Shown: piece after piece, positions 13,601 to 28,600 of the stretch
Layout of the letters: every line of letters starts with the position of its first letter
How positions within the stretch are numbered: position 1 is the first letter of the stretch
Source: Owenia fusiformis
Lineage: Eukaryota; Annelida; Polychaeta; Sabellida; Oweniidae
Direction of reading: 5' to 3'
Assembly (NCBI GenBank): GCA_903813345.2
Contig: CAIIXF020000001.1
Coordinates: 43,493,366-43,557,365, forward strand
Length of the DNA stretch: 64,000 bases
The notes under the pieces: model-generated
Told to the model about the DNA's origin: nothing
Database searches by the model: none
The model's input: the letters and a program-made list of their open reading frames with translations, nothing else
Made by a program: the position numbers and the translations under genes

Positions 13601-16600
13601 AGCATTTAGGGTGTTCTAAATTCATCATCAGAACACTCTGTTTAATGAATGTATCAAATATATGGGTCCATACTGAATCAATGAGCAAATAATTACAGTA
13701 ATATGAAGTCTTACTCTCTGTCGCTATAAGGACTTGATCCAAAACTCAAAGCCAGAATTAACAAACTGAAACTTCTCCCAAATACAGGTACGGGAAAAAA
13801 ATCTGTCAGTAAATATTGCTTGGACCAGCTGAAGTGTTCGTATTATAGTTGTGTTCACATTATAAGGATCCTTGTTAATTTTGACAATGAAGTCATTGGA
13901 ACAAAATGGGACAAATTATATCCAAACTTCAAGTTCATCTTGATTCACAATGTTTCTCTTTAGGCCCAGTAGAAAGCAATGGTGCTTCAAGCTGCTAACT
14001 TTAGACTAGTACAAATACAAACACTAGATTGGTAATTAATTATGTAATTAGGAACCGTTCAGTGGAAGAGTGTCCCAATGCCTACATTGGATCACTAATC
14101 TCAATTAATAATTCTATAACAGTTAAAACATTCTCAATTTCAGATTAAAACTCGTACATGTAAATCAGCACAGATGGATACACATTATATTTCCAGAAAC
14201 AAAGATTAAAACAATGAAACAATTATATCATTGAAGGAATAAGAATGGCGAGAGGGTTTTAAATGTTCAAAGCAATCTTCAAATATCTTACCTAACATTA
14301 GTTACACTTTGATTACCTGAAATTGTTTTAATATGTATCAGTATCTTCTTGGCTTTCTTGAGATGAAATTGAATCCTTATGTATGTTAATATATAAATTA
14401 TTCAAAATCCAAACCAGTCAGACTGCATGACATTGGCTTTAAAAATTTGAAGATATAAAATGTCAAGAAAAAAAACAAGACCTAACAATGATCTTAGATA
14501 ACACTAGAAAAGCACCCAGAATGGTAATATCATGTTCTAGGACCAGATGTTGATCTAATTATGTCTTTAATATATCTACTGTCAGGTCAAGTTGTCCTGA
14601 GTCCAAAGACCAATACTTTTATTGATTCCTTAACAAGATATCACAAAACAACTTCAGTTAAACCTGAAATGGAACACTGCTGAAACCAGATAAACATGGA
14701 ACCAGAAAATGGATTGAAAACTATTTATATAAGACTGTTTGCTTTGTAGAAGAGTTCAAATAAGTGATATTAAGAGATACAGTGAAACCTGTCTAAGTGG
14801 AACACCTTTGGTACCTCTTAAAGTGTTCAACTTGGAAGGTGTTCAACTTTGAGGTTCATTTAACATTAAGTCGGTTGGTCTTGGGACTCTGAGAAGTGTT
14901 CCACTAACAAAGGTGTTTCATTTCTAGGTGTTCAACTTTACAGGTTTCACTGCACATATATTAAAAGAAACATTTAAAACTTAACACTCACAACATGATC
15001 CATCTTAATACTTATCACATCTTTTTCTTCCATTAGTAACATCAGTCTAATGACAGGGAAGAAAATGAGATGTCACAGTTTATCATGATGACATGAGCAG
15101 TCTCATTAAACTGTACTATTCTTTCCAGTTAATTTTAAATGTTAACTGATTATTTATTTGTTATACCTTTGTTATTTTAATTGTGTGTTGTCCAGTTGGT
15201 AATATCTAAATTCTTCTCCTTGGTATAATTTTATATAAGGATCACACAACAAAACACATATGTACTCACTGTACTTTTCCTATTGGCATATTACTTTACA
15301 AATATTGGCTGACATGTTAAAGAATGGAGTGTAGGGGAATAGGGCTTATGTTACAAGTGTTGACACTTTGTGTTATTAAGATCTTAAAAGTATAAAATAA
15401 GGATAAAGTATTAGAATACCTACAGGTGCTTAGAAACCACTTCATCCGAGGGTTATATGTGACACTACATGGCATGTCTAAACTATACAAAATCATGGTT
15501 TAATTGCTTCACATGCATGGCAAATGAATATGAATGCTGAATTTGAAAATACTTCATTTTCTATGAAATAGTCATGTTATTTATAACCGGCCATTATATA
15601 GCTTCAATATTCTTGAATAACAGTTCCTGGCAAGAATAAACATGGAGCTTAGCAATGTTTACATTTTCTAAAGCTTTTGTAGGTTAAGACACACACCATC
15701 ATAGAAATCTTGACACAGTTCCCCATTCTTACAGGGAATATAGAATAAATATGAACCTTTTATAGCTCTGACATGAAGAACGTCTTGTTAACATTTCACT
15801 CACCACTAGTTCTTAACTTTGTTTAATAAAGAATAGTCTTAACTCATTTATCTCATGGATTAAAAATCTAATGAAGCATAAATTATATACACATCTCATC
15901 CATCTCCGATTGCTCCACAACACCCTTTATAGGGTCACCATAAATAAATGACACCCTTTTTGCTGAAGTGAGGATTTCCCATGTTAAAAGAAGAAAATTT
16001 TCATACATCAGTTCAGTGGTTGAGATATACAAAATGTAAAATATACAAAATTTAAGGGATATTTATCTAGACATTACAGGAAAGTATGAGGTCTCAAATC
16101 ACCATGTCTGAGAATGGTGATAGAAAATCAAGATGCAGTGATCTCCCCATGTAACTTTTACCAGGGGCTCCCCCTACTTGAAAACAAAGGCCCCCAAGTT
16201 GGCACCCAGTTGGAATCTGCACTTCAACTTCTGATTTGAAAAATGAGTGAAGTAAGCACCTACACTGAGATATTGTGAGCGTAGCGAGTGCTGATTTTTT
16301 CAGACTTGAAATCTTGCACACAGTTGAAAATTTTTTTTGAGGAGAACACTGAGATGCCATTTATTCATGGTGGGCACTGTACTTTTATGTCTTCATCGAA
16401 TTGGAAAATAAGAAGGATCAGATGGGAAGAAACCCCTCGCTTAATTTTGAATGAAACATGATGATTCTTGTATTCCTTATAATATTGCCAGATCTAGATT
16501 TCTACAAATTGTTCAAAACTGCCTGTCAAGCTTGCATTGGAAAGTGAAAAGTCAAAATGAAAGTCAATATTTGCTAAAAATAGTGAAAACTAACCTTAAA

Positions 16601-19600
16601 ATGTATACAATTTGGGTAGAGACTATACTTTTAACTCCGAATTCAAGTTGTTGTCAATTCTGTCGTACTTCCTTGTCTATTATCCTGCGAAATCGTGAGT
16701 TATAACCAACGGAATTTCGAACTTCCGAAATGAGTGAACTCAGAACAGGAACTGGGACTGGCAATCAATTACGCATGCGTAGTAAACTTTCAAGATGAAT
16801 AAAGATGTCACTAGTGTACATGGGATTAGCCCAATGTTCAAGCCTTGAGCTCAATATAAGCACAGTATGCTGTTTATAGGAGATCAAACGTCATGCTTAT
16901 TAGAAACTTGCTGTTTTTCAATATATATATATACGTATAAAGTTTTGAATGAAGGAAACGTTTCTTCACAGCATTTTCCTGTTTAGATTTATGGCGTAAT
17001 CCGGTAGAATTGACCTACTTTTGAAAAATGTCCAGAAATTTTACATTTCCAATTAATTCAACAGTTCTCAAGTAAGTATGATATATTTGATTAAATAAGT
17101 ATTAATACTGATTCAATGCTTGCTACCCGTAGCCATGTCATGTGGTTTTTTGTATCCATTGACTGCCCCCAAAAATGTGGGGATATTTTTTTTCATTTTC
17201 AAACCCCACAGGTTTCCAAAAAACCTTGGTATCACGGGAAAATTCGAGGTATTGTTAGACTTTTCCAATATATATCACCACATCGATTATATGAATGCGT
17301 CTAATTTGAAGTTTCAATAAAGAAACCATATAAGATACAGAATTATTGAAGATCGTCCGACAATGCCCCGTGTCCAAGATTACCCCTATGTCTTAGAATT
17401 TAGCTCATTGTGACAACTTTTGATGGTTGAGGTTTAATAATGTCTCCAACTGTACAGCCCATTTCATTGCTTTGTTTCATCAGTAAAACCCCAAAAATGG
17501 GAAATCAAAGGATCATTGTGCAATAATATATGGAAAAATATATTCCTATTGTACATAAATGACATTTGTTGGATTGCTTTTACAGTAAAATTTTAAATGT
17601 TTGGAACTAGTTTGAATCTAAAAAAAGCAATTAAAGGATCATATTGAAACAGAATATGTAAAAATAGAAACATTTATACATGTCCTAACTTTTGTATATT
17701 TTAATTTGCTTTGTAGTTTAGCTATCATATCTGTGGCCTCTTATATTTTGATGCTTCTCTGCTGTGTTATTTAAAAAAAAAATTAACATGGCTGAAACAA
17801 AATTACAAAAGGCCACAGCTTTGCTGCACAAGTTATTTGAAACTATCTATCTATCTGAAATATACAAAAGTTAGGACTTGTACATATATTTCCATTTTTC
17901 ATATACTGTTGCAATATAATCATTTGATTGCTTCTTTTTAAATTCAAAGTACAGCAAAACCTGTCTAATCCGAATGCCATTGGGATCGGATAAAAGCATT
18001 CAGATTAGGAGGTGTTCACATTTCAAGGTTTTTGCATTCGCAATATTGGAGTCTGAAGAAATGTGAACACACATACTCAGTAAATATTTATACTTCTTTT
18101 GACCACATAGCTTTATGACATTCCAGAAATTTGAAAATTTGATTCAAATGAATCTAGTCATGCTGGAAAGCCCCATTATGAATGAGACCATTAAAGATTA
18201 TGTCCCAAAGTTTTGATATCATGACAAAATTTGAGCAATTTTGTATGAAACATCAGAAATTTTATGAAAAATGTTCAGATTAGACAGGTGAATTTTGGCT
18301 GTTTATGACTGTTCACTGAGCAAATTGGGAGGTGTTCACATTTCAAGGTTTTTTAACATGCGAGTCAATGGGAGGAAAAATGGGACCGAAAAAAGTGTTC
18401 AGTTTGTGAGGTCTTCGGATTAGCCAGGCGTTCAGATATACAGGTTCTACTGTAGTTCCAAACATTTAATGGCTAATGTGGCTTCTTATATTTTGATGCT
18501 TCTCAACCATAGTTTTTTCAAAAAGATTAACTTGGCTGAAATTCTTTTAATTACAAGAGGGCAAAACAAATGTCATTCATGTACAATATGAATATACTTT
18601 CCCATATATTATTGCACAATGGTCTCCTGATTTCTTATTTTTGGGGTTCTAGTGACGAAATAAAGCAGTGAAATGGGCTGTAGATGTCGGCAAAATTCTG
18701 ATTTGTAGTAGAATCAGAAGCTCAATGAATATTCCACAAGATGAGACACCAATTTTAAAATGACGATTGTGCAGCAATTTCACAAAAATATGAGACAAAT
18801 CATACCTCATTCGAAGTGTCTTGTTATTCTATACCTCTCTGATTACTAATAATGGTAGACAAGCCATCCTGCGATGACACACATAATTATGTCTCTTGCT
18901 TACCACCTTCGTTTGTTCAAAAAAAAAATTCACCCGCTAGTTTCCAAAAACATATCGACTGTTTCTTTATCTTATTGTGAAATAAGAAACTATGATATTG
19001 GTTAACATGCCAGAAATGAACATAATATCTAATTATAATATTTGCGATGACCAATACCAGAGATTGAGACAATGATCCAGTCAAAAATTGAGATGACAAA
19101 TAAATTTAACATACATGTATGGTATAGGCACGAGAGAAGAATGAGACAACAGTATTTCTACCATTTCCAACCTTGGATTAACCCACTTAAGCGTATTCAT
19201 CAAGAGAAAACTGTCTAATGTGACCTGCAAAGGTTTATATTTTACAATGAGTATTTATATTTTCAGTAACTTTCCAAAACTAGATGACAAAGTATGTGTT
19301 GTATCTATTATTGGAAAAAGTCGTTACAATCTGAACTCATCTAAGGCATCCATTCTCAACAGTAATATAAATATAGATGCATTCAGGGTAAGTATTATGA
19401 TGTAATTTTATCGATTTAAAACTTGAATAATTTCATTTTCATACTTGAGATTGTCCTGTTATGATGGATCAAACATTATTTTATTAGCGATTTTCAAATA
19501 AATAATTGTAGATGAAGTACAGTGATTGAATGTATTATGTCAGTAACTAGAACTCATGTCTGTATGTCCCATTATTAAAATAAATTCTCCATTTGAAAAT

Positions 19601-22600
19601 TTAACATTCTTAATAACAATGTGCACTGTACTTCAAGAAATGAACATTTTGTAACTGCTTCGGTTAAACAATATGCTACAGAGAAAAAATGAATTTTCTG
19701 AATTGCTAAAATTCGCTCTCTAATTTCACTTTTGTCATTTTTATGTTAACAGGGGTGGAATGAAGATGACACAGATACATCAGTGGATCATACAGTAAGT
19801 TCATTGCATCAACAACGTTTAGATTCATTACTTTTAGCACTTTTGAATTTTATTTGTACAGGTTTCAAAGTTTTCTGTTTATTGAATCTCAAGAGTTTCA
19901 GAATAGATTAGAAATCAGTCCCTGTAAGGAATCTTGGACACCAGAAAATATATTCAGTCCTTTTGTAAGCAATACATCAGAAAGTATATACTATTTCAGA
20001 TTAATATGTTATTTCAGCTACATGTATATTTAGTCTCTAGATTAGAAAAGTGAACTCATTTGTAAACCTGCAATAAGAGATAATTTAACAATGTGGGAAG
20101 AGATTCAGCTGGTTGAGATTTGATGGGACATAAAATATTGTACATTAGCCTAAGAGTAATTTTAGACTGTTTTAGTGTCTTAAGGTCTTAAGTTACCATT
20201 ACACTCTAAATCTTGGACATTCTATATGAATTCAGTATTCAAACATGACTATGCTCTAATTGAATTTCTCAACCAATCAGAATGCAGCATAGCCAATCCT
20301 GATCATTCTCTATTTCGCCATACATGCACAACCATGCTCTATTCAATCATCCGGTTATCTATATATTGTGACATCACACCTATGAATGGCGAAAACAACA
20401 AGTTTGGTTATTTTATGGACCCATTCTGAATTCTCTGAACAATGTTTTTATTTTTATGTTCAAATTGGAATAAATAATGGTAGGGCATTCAATATGGTGA
20501 AATTCTACACTGGTTGGACAGAAAGTCAGTACAAATGCACTCACCTTCAGTTTGTGCTTTTAGTCTATTTGTACAACATTCTGTCCAACTCATGCTGAAT
20601 TTCACCATATTGAAATCATTATTTATTCCTTAATTTAATAATTTCAGTGCCACATTGAAGGGTTCTATGATGATGCCAACCATGTGATCTATCTCCACTT
20701 CCTGTCAGCCTATGATACATGTTCCCTGGCCAATGTCTGTGAGAGTGTTCACAAGAGACTCACAGAACATGGATATTGGCAGTTATGGCAGGACAGTGAG
20801 CATAAGCATGCCAGAGCTCTTCTCTACTTATTCTCAGTCTCACATATTATCATGGTAAGGTTACTACTAAATACTAATTGATTAACGTACATTAATGCAT
20901 AAGGTTAGAAAAAATACATTTGTCTGTGATATAAGAGCAAGTTGGAATGGGTCTGTCTTTATATTCAATGAATTTTCATTTAAAAGGTGATTAGTTCAGC
21001 ACGCCAAAAAAAACGCCACTTTTTTTTCAAGACACTACAACTTTTTTATTTTCCAACCTACATACCCCAAATTTTGCAGTTATATAGTGTCAAGGGTTCT
21101 TAGTAATAATATAATGTAACAGGTCCTTCAACTTTGATTATATTTGATCTAAAAGGGGAGTTCAATTGGTCTGCCACCCTAATTAATGATATATTTTAGT
21201 CTTAGTCACCTTGCTGATGTTGCAGTATCAATGAAATGTTAGCTAAGTTTTTTTCAACCTGTCTTAATTGCCAGCTTTAGTTGAGCAATTTTCTAGATGG
21301 GGTGCCTTCATACAATCTCCTGGAGACCTTCCCATACCCTATACTCACTGGGATTTGCATCAGGGCTATTAGCTTAACGATCATCAGGCCGTATCAGTTC
21401 AGGAACATTTTGCAAATTATGCTTATTTCTCATGGCACACCACATGTTTAAGTGAGACGCTGGGGACATATTTTATTCAAGTAAAAGATTTAATTTATGA
21501 TCCATGTCTAGATAACAACCTCAAGTTTCATTTGGTATGCAAATTATGATTTAATATCAAAAAATAAAAAAGTTATAGCATTTTGAAAAAAAAGTGGCGT
21601 TTTTTTGGCCCACCCTGTATATAAATTAGAGCATTATTCATTTTTACTAAACAGATTGAATGTCTTCACAACACATCCTAATTATGTGGTAAAATGTAGA
21701 ATAAATGTAGAATAGATGTATAATGCTTATGCAGCCCATTCTTTCGATATTTCGCACATCAGTGATACAAACAAGAAAGACTGGTAAATCAGGATGGTGT
21801 ACATGTATACAGTAAAACCTGTCTGATGGAACACCTCTTTGCATAGAACACCTGTCCACATTAAACAATTTTCATAGAGAGCATTCCATATACTCAGATT
21901 TGACTCTATATATTTTGTCATTATTCTAGATGACACAACCTGGGAGTTCATTGGACATCACATGTGTGAGACTATTCAGGATCCTAGATGAGATTCGAAA
22001 GAAGCTGCAGATGGCTGTGGGGGACATACTCAAAGACCTTGGAGCACCTAGAGAATGGTGCCTTGCTGCCCGGCCATGTTCACCCAGGGTGCTGTTTGTC
22101 TTCGAGACATGCTTGCTCACAGAAACACCTGGTAATGATAACAGTGCTTTTAATAGGCCACGGACACAGGTTAGTGCCATGTTCTATGCAGTAGTGCTTC
22201 CACATAATAGAGCCTGAATCACACATCAACTTGTTGCCAATGATCCAACTACATGTGCATATTCCTAAGTATTCATTGCTTATCCTCATATGATGCTATA
22301 ATTGAGAACCACATTGTTGTTATACATGATTCTCAGAAATGTATCACCTTATATCAGTTGTATAAATGCTTTTAATATGATATTATAGAGAATTTGAAAA
22401 ACTGTTTCAGGAAAGGATTTGCATTTATTTTCTTTCAGAAAATCTCTCCTTTAAAGAAGCTACAGCATTCAATAGAAGATCAGATATATAGAATCCTCAG
22501 AAAAGCAAGAATCATCACCAATATAAGGTTAAATAACACATTTCTGATCTGTATCTTATCTAAACATGAAATACCATGATACTTCAAATAACAATGATTT

Positions 22601-25600
22601 TATTTAGTTGCCACTAAAATCTTCATAGTAAGCTGAATGTATGATATTCAAATGTCATTTTCCAAATAAATTGATATTATGAAAACAGTGCAGACTGAGA
22701 TTACTTACATTATATGACATGAAAATAGATAGTTAACCATTTTTACTGAATCCAGGATTCAGTGTAGCGTATAATGCTTTCAGACAGTTGTTTAAGATGT
22801 AATTATTTAAAAGGAATTTCATTTTCAGAGTAGTGATATGCTTTTTATAGCTCACATGGTGAGCTTTGCAATTACTCACTTGTAATTTTTTATTTCAGCA
22901 ACAATTCATTGTTTGCAGTGGCAGCCAACCAAGAGTTTGTCTATGTCTGTAGCAATAGTAGCAAGTCTGTGGCAGCTAAAGACTCACTTTCATTCTATCT
23001 TACACAGCTCCACAATACATGTGCAATACCTAAAGATTCAGGTAAACTTTGTGAATTTGCTTCTGCTGTTCTATCTTAGCAATGCACAAGCTCCTATGTT
23101 TTAGCCAGATGTTTTTACTTAAATATGATTTGCAAAACATAGAACAAGTGTACCATACTAAACTGATATTCCATGTGGCTCTTGCTTGATTATGCAAGTG
23201 TTTTATAGTGATAATTGTTATATGCTGTACAGTAAAACCTGTCAGATGAAAAACCTCTGTATAAGGAACACCTCTCTATAAGAAAAAGTATCTAAAAGTT
23301 CCAAGTTCCATTGACTTATCTGTTTATGGACTATTTTTGTAAGAAACACCTCTCTATAAGGAATGATACTGGTCAGTAAGTCGAGTTTTCTATAAAGTCA
23401 GTTTTACCGGATGCGGATTCTTTCTCTCAACAATAAATTAAAATTTGATATGTGTATTGTACCACTTTTTTGTTATTTTAAAACCAAACATTTCTTTATA
23501 GTAGATTAGAATTGTATGAATCTCCCATCCACTTCCAATTTTCAGACAATCCTCAAAGAAGTCATGGTTACCAGATGAATCGCCATGGCAACCAGAAAGT
23601 CTCTGGTCTAGTCACACTTCCCACAGAGATGTCCACCCTCCCCAAAGGGAATGATTTCTCATCTTTTCTCAAGCAGCATGTGGATCTTGCCCTTGGCAAA
23701 GGATTTGATGATAATGTTGGAAGGAACCCTGTTCCAGCACTGTTTGAGGTATGATATTACTATGTATGATTTACTTCAGCTGACCGTGCTTCAAGTTTGC
23801 CTCCTTCCCTCTTCACACGAGCTACAACTTGTTACAAAGTGGTAGTGGTATTTCTAGTATGCAGGACTAGCGTATATTGCTGCTGTCAATCTTAAAATAA
23901 TGATCACAACGAAATACTTATTAAGGTGATTTATACCTATATTTATTAGACTCAATTAAATCAATGATCACTTGGAATAGAAGTACATGTAATTCAGCAT
24001 AGATTATAGACTGTATTCTTAAAATTCATTTTCTCTTGGAATTATCTCATCTGGGCTATCAGTTTATATGGTACAGGGGTGATCAGATCAAAAAGACGCC
24101 TTGGTAGTGACTCTAATGGTGGAGGTGAACCATCAATTGCCTCAGGAATGAATTTGAACTCCTGTAGTAGGGGTGTTACATACAGGAACATCCACATTTT
24201 GGCCACAGCCTCACCTGGACAACGTCTTAACCCTGGAATAAGCAAAAAACTGATTAACTAGGACCTTCTGCAACCTTAATCTGATGATTTTTCAACCTTG
24301 GCCTGTTTTAGCCTTATCTGGGCCTGATTTAAACTCAATCTGGGGTCTGTTGCATGGATCACATTTCCTAAATTTCTGCTGTCTCAATTCAATCATGTCC
24401 TATCTGTTCATTAAAAGATGCAATTTTCGTTGGAGTCTTTTCAATTTGTCCTATTTGAGTCAATTCCTATTTTCTCTTCAATTTGCGCCACTGTCTGAAC
24501 ACAATTTGTACTCACCAATAGAGAAAGGTACAAATGCTGCTGGTGTGCCAAATCTTATCCCATCTTGGAAACGTTCTGGGCGATACTCTTCAGGCTTTTC
24601 CCATAAATGTGGGTCATTGCTTACTTTCCATAGGTTGGGCACTACAGTGATATTAGAGGGGATGTTGTAACCATGGAGACAAGATGGTGCATTGGTTCGT
24701 CGCTTGATTGCTGTGTGTGGACTGATACGTAACACTTCCAGTATGCTACCTTCTGTATAAGGCAAGATATGGTTCAGTTGATCTTGGCCATTTGCTGCTC
24801 TTCCTTTTAGGTACTGCAAGCACAACATATCACACAAAAGGGACAAAGAGGCATTGTTCATCTTAAATGGTAGTGAACAACACAATTTATAAAATATAAA
24901 TAAATGATCAGCGAAGATTGGCTTCCATATTCCCATAAGAAAAAAGTGAAAGTGATGAGTTGCAGAATTGCAGAAAGTACATATTAAGAAAATGAAATGG
25001 ATGAATCCAAAGTAGGCATGGTTTGATTAATGTTTGAATATTAAAGCCATTCAAATAATTTTAGCTCAAAAATATCTTGAGGGACTGATGCCCCAAAACT
25101 TCTTAGCCATTCAAAAATTAACTCAGAGGGATTTATACGATTTAAAGTATGGTCTACAAGAGATAGTTATGCTTAAGACAGTTTTAATTTTGATAGTATT
25201 TACACGTAACTACCATTTCCATCGGATAAATCTGGAATTGGAACAAAGGGAAAATGGTTTAAATGTAGTGATGTTCCAAAACAGATTGACAGATTGTTTT
25301 GAGTGCAGATGTACCTACCTGATCTATCTCAGATTGTACTTTACTCTGAACTGCTGGATAGTTGAGCATATATAAGAAATACCAGTTGAGATTTCTAATT
25401 ATCCCAGGAACTGTTAATTGCAGGAGGTCCCATATTACAGCTGTGAGCTCATCAAATGTGCATGTGTCCTCTCCCTTTGCCTCTAAGCGTTGTTGTATAT
25501 TCTTTCTCAGTTTGTCTGCTAGTGCATTTCCAATCCCTAAATTCAATTATAAGAATTTTTGAGATATTTTTTTACATACATGTTGTTGTAGCCACATCAA

Positions 25601-28600
25601 GTTTTCTCTGTTTGGGAGTTAAAGTAGAACAATTAAATCTGTAATTAAATATCACTTAGCTGCTTATACAACAATCACCTAAACTCGGCCATTTTGGAAA
25701 TCTATCATGGTGAGATCATTCTCAGCTCACTCAAAAAAGCAAGGATTCGTACAGTATAGGTTAAAAAATTAGGAGGAAACTTTCATGACACAAATTTTTT
25801 TTAGAAACACTGTTTTTAAACCATTTGACTTACCATTTGGCTTTTTCATGAAATGTGCCTGGATCATAGTTTTCAGCACTGACAGAATCTTCTTTGTGTT
25901 CTCAATATAAAGTTTCACAGGTTCTGTTTCTCTTTTCTTTGGCTCCCAGTCTGCATCTATTACTTTTGGGCGAAGTGTTAGAGATGTCACAAAGAGAGGG
26001 ATTATTTTCTTGTCAATATCATCTGTGAAGTCAGTAAAACTTGTGCCAAATATCATAAAAAAGAAGTTTCTCAGTAAAGGTCTGGCTAAGACTTGACCTG
26101 AAAAAATCATGAAATCACTGAATAAATTTCTTTTTGTGATTGCCCATTTTTGTGTACATTCCCTCTTGGTGTACAATATTGTTTGCAATTTTGAATCAAT
26201 TTGCGATAATTTGACATGATATAAAAATCTAATATACAGTGCACATCAACAATAGATAAAAGCTTATTTATCATTTTTGAGAATGCTATGGAATATGGAA
26301 CTAAATTGGAAAAAAAGCAGGAATATTATAGGAATATCCTATGGTTTTGAAAAAATATCATTTATATCCATGAGTGGATATTGATATCTTCATGAGTGAG
26401 CGCAGCGAATGAGTGAAGATATTTGTATCCATGAGTGGATATGATTGATATTTTTGAAAAACCATAGGATTGTCCGTTTATCCCATGGGAAATCATCATC
26501 AGCGAAAAAGTTGAAAAGTATAATTTGAGAAAAATTTGAAAAAAGTGAAAAAAACATTTTTTTTTGAAATTTTTAAAAAATATTTTTGACAATAATAATA
26601 ATAATGATAATTAAAAAAAAAGTAAAAAGAATTTTTTTTGAAAAAAATCGAAACCATTGAATATCACTTTTCAAACCATCGAATATCACTTTTTAAGACG
26701 TGATATTCGATATTTTAAAGTGATATTCGATGGTTTGTGAATTTTTTGATAAAATATGATATCTTGATCCACATATCAAATATATCTTCATGTGATATTC
26801 GATCTATATCCTTGCAACCATGGGATAAATGGGAATATGTATATATGACTCACTGATATCCAATTTAGCACCAGTCTTTAATATTCCCCTTAAATAGTCA
26901 AGTTCAGCCTTTATTGATTGCTCAAATCCAATTGGCTGGCGTATAACATTGTTGGAGTAGTACCTCATGATAATCTGTCGATAACTCTTCCATGTTTGTC
27001 CAAATGGTAGATTGAAAAAACCTTCATCAAAGAAATAAAAAATCTAAAAGATGGAAACATTTTAACAGTTCGAAGCAGTTTTGAACTTTTAAAACATTGG
27101 GGTATTTTAGCATCACAGTTGAAGACTTAGTCACTTTAAGCTCACACCGGAATAGCCTGACACAGTAAAGTCAGATGCCGTTGTCACAAATGGCGGACGC
27201 TAATTCTGTGCATGTATCAAGCTCTTGTGATGATGTATTATATGAAATCCCAATTTAATAACAAATGCAGTCGTGAATCACCACAATATAGCATCTTCGA
27301 TATTGTCAATGACAATGGAATCTGAATTTGAAATAACTTACAAAGACAACGGCATATGGTAAGATGTGACAACAGACTATGGTGGATGTATTGCATTGGA
27401 GCATAGGAAAATGACAACAATATTACCATTGTGACAATGTGTGAAGCTAGGATGAAGAATATATTTCTGGTTTTGATAGTTCATTTTATCAACAATGAAT
27501 AACTTCAAAACTAACCTCTTTGCCCTTGAACTTCATTTGTTAAATAGTCAAAGGGTCTATCTCCATATGTTCGTATTTGATGTACAAATGCCTCATATTG
27601 AACATCATATTGATTCAAAATCAGCAGTGGTCGTATTCCTAAATTTCCCTGAAGGAGACTGGCACTTGTGTTGGCCAGGTCTCTATATGGTTCATCTCTA
27701 GTTTGTAGTAAGGCTGGGTTCAAGACTGGTGCTGCTTTGTTGTGTGGGCACCCTGGGTGATCAAGCTTACCATCTCTGTTAAGGTCAAGAGAATCGGGTA
27801 CTCCATCATTGTTCTCATCATCACTACCAGCATTATAAGCATCTGTAGAATGAACATTTTCAATTGCTAGAATTTTAATTTAATAAAATTTTAATTTTAA
27901 TTTCTTTTTAATTAAAATTTTTAATTTTAAATCAAAAAAATCAAATATATTCACCTTGTCAACTAAAAATTCTTATTGTATTAAATACACCTCTACATCT
28001 CAATCTTAAACTTTAGATACTGTACTGCATATTGAATTCAGAAAAAAGATTGCCAAAGAAAATCTCTTAGATTTAGGCCTGTTGAACTGTTACCTATTTA
28101 AGCACAGAAAATGTAATATTAAACTCCATGAAACTCCATATTAATATTTCAGAAAACTCAGAAAAGCCCATATGAAGTTACAAAGATATATGTACTTACA
28201 TTTATATATACTGGTGACCCCCGGTAAAGCAATGAACAAGACAATGGCCAGTTTAAGGACCACTGACATTATTAACTGCTAGAAAACACAATGCATCAAT
28301 CAGTCAATTATCAATGTACCTGTATGTCCTGTAAGAAGAAGTCGCATGATATAAAACAAATTGAATAACGATCTCCTTTCAGGGAATATAATCAAAATGT
28401 TTAATTATGCTATGATATATTTTGCAACAAGATGACATAATTAATTAATCATACAAATGGGTTTAGGCTCTTATTTAGTGCCTTTGTTTATTATGCAATT
28501 TTAACAATTGATGGTTTTTTTTAAATTTATTTACTGAACATGTTTGTTTGGCAATACATGGCACTTAATACAGTATAAATTAATTGTATAATTTTAACAA

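Larger units (their letters stand above)
10632..19266 (+). other. SMG8 intron 1 (8.6 kb)
   Basis: The intron runs from donor GTAAGA at 10632 to the acceptor ending at 19266. It hosts at least five transposons (12874, 14780, 16136, 17513, 17952). A TGACGTCA cyclic-AMP response element is at about 11286 and an NRF1-like GCATGCG near 16772; both could mark enhancers or an alternative promoter. Nothing coding was recognised. Confidence 0.45.

Noticed and set aside
16725-16790. ATG-led stretch with an NRF1-like GCATGCG as an alternative SMG8 first exon
   Set aside because: The reading frame has no donor in the phase required by exon 2. It could still be a regulatory site in intron 1.
21926-22289. 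Several overlapping ORFs on both strands around 22 kb
   Set aside because: They are shadows of SMG8 exon 5, which is supported by family similarity and splice phase.
23774-23845. Possible extra SMG8 exon (a frame reads SLPPSLFTRATTCYK) after exon 8
   Set aside because: No acceptor gives the needed phase, and exon 9 at 29786 continues directly from exon 8 in phase and aligns residue for residue with the human segment around LYE.
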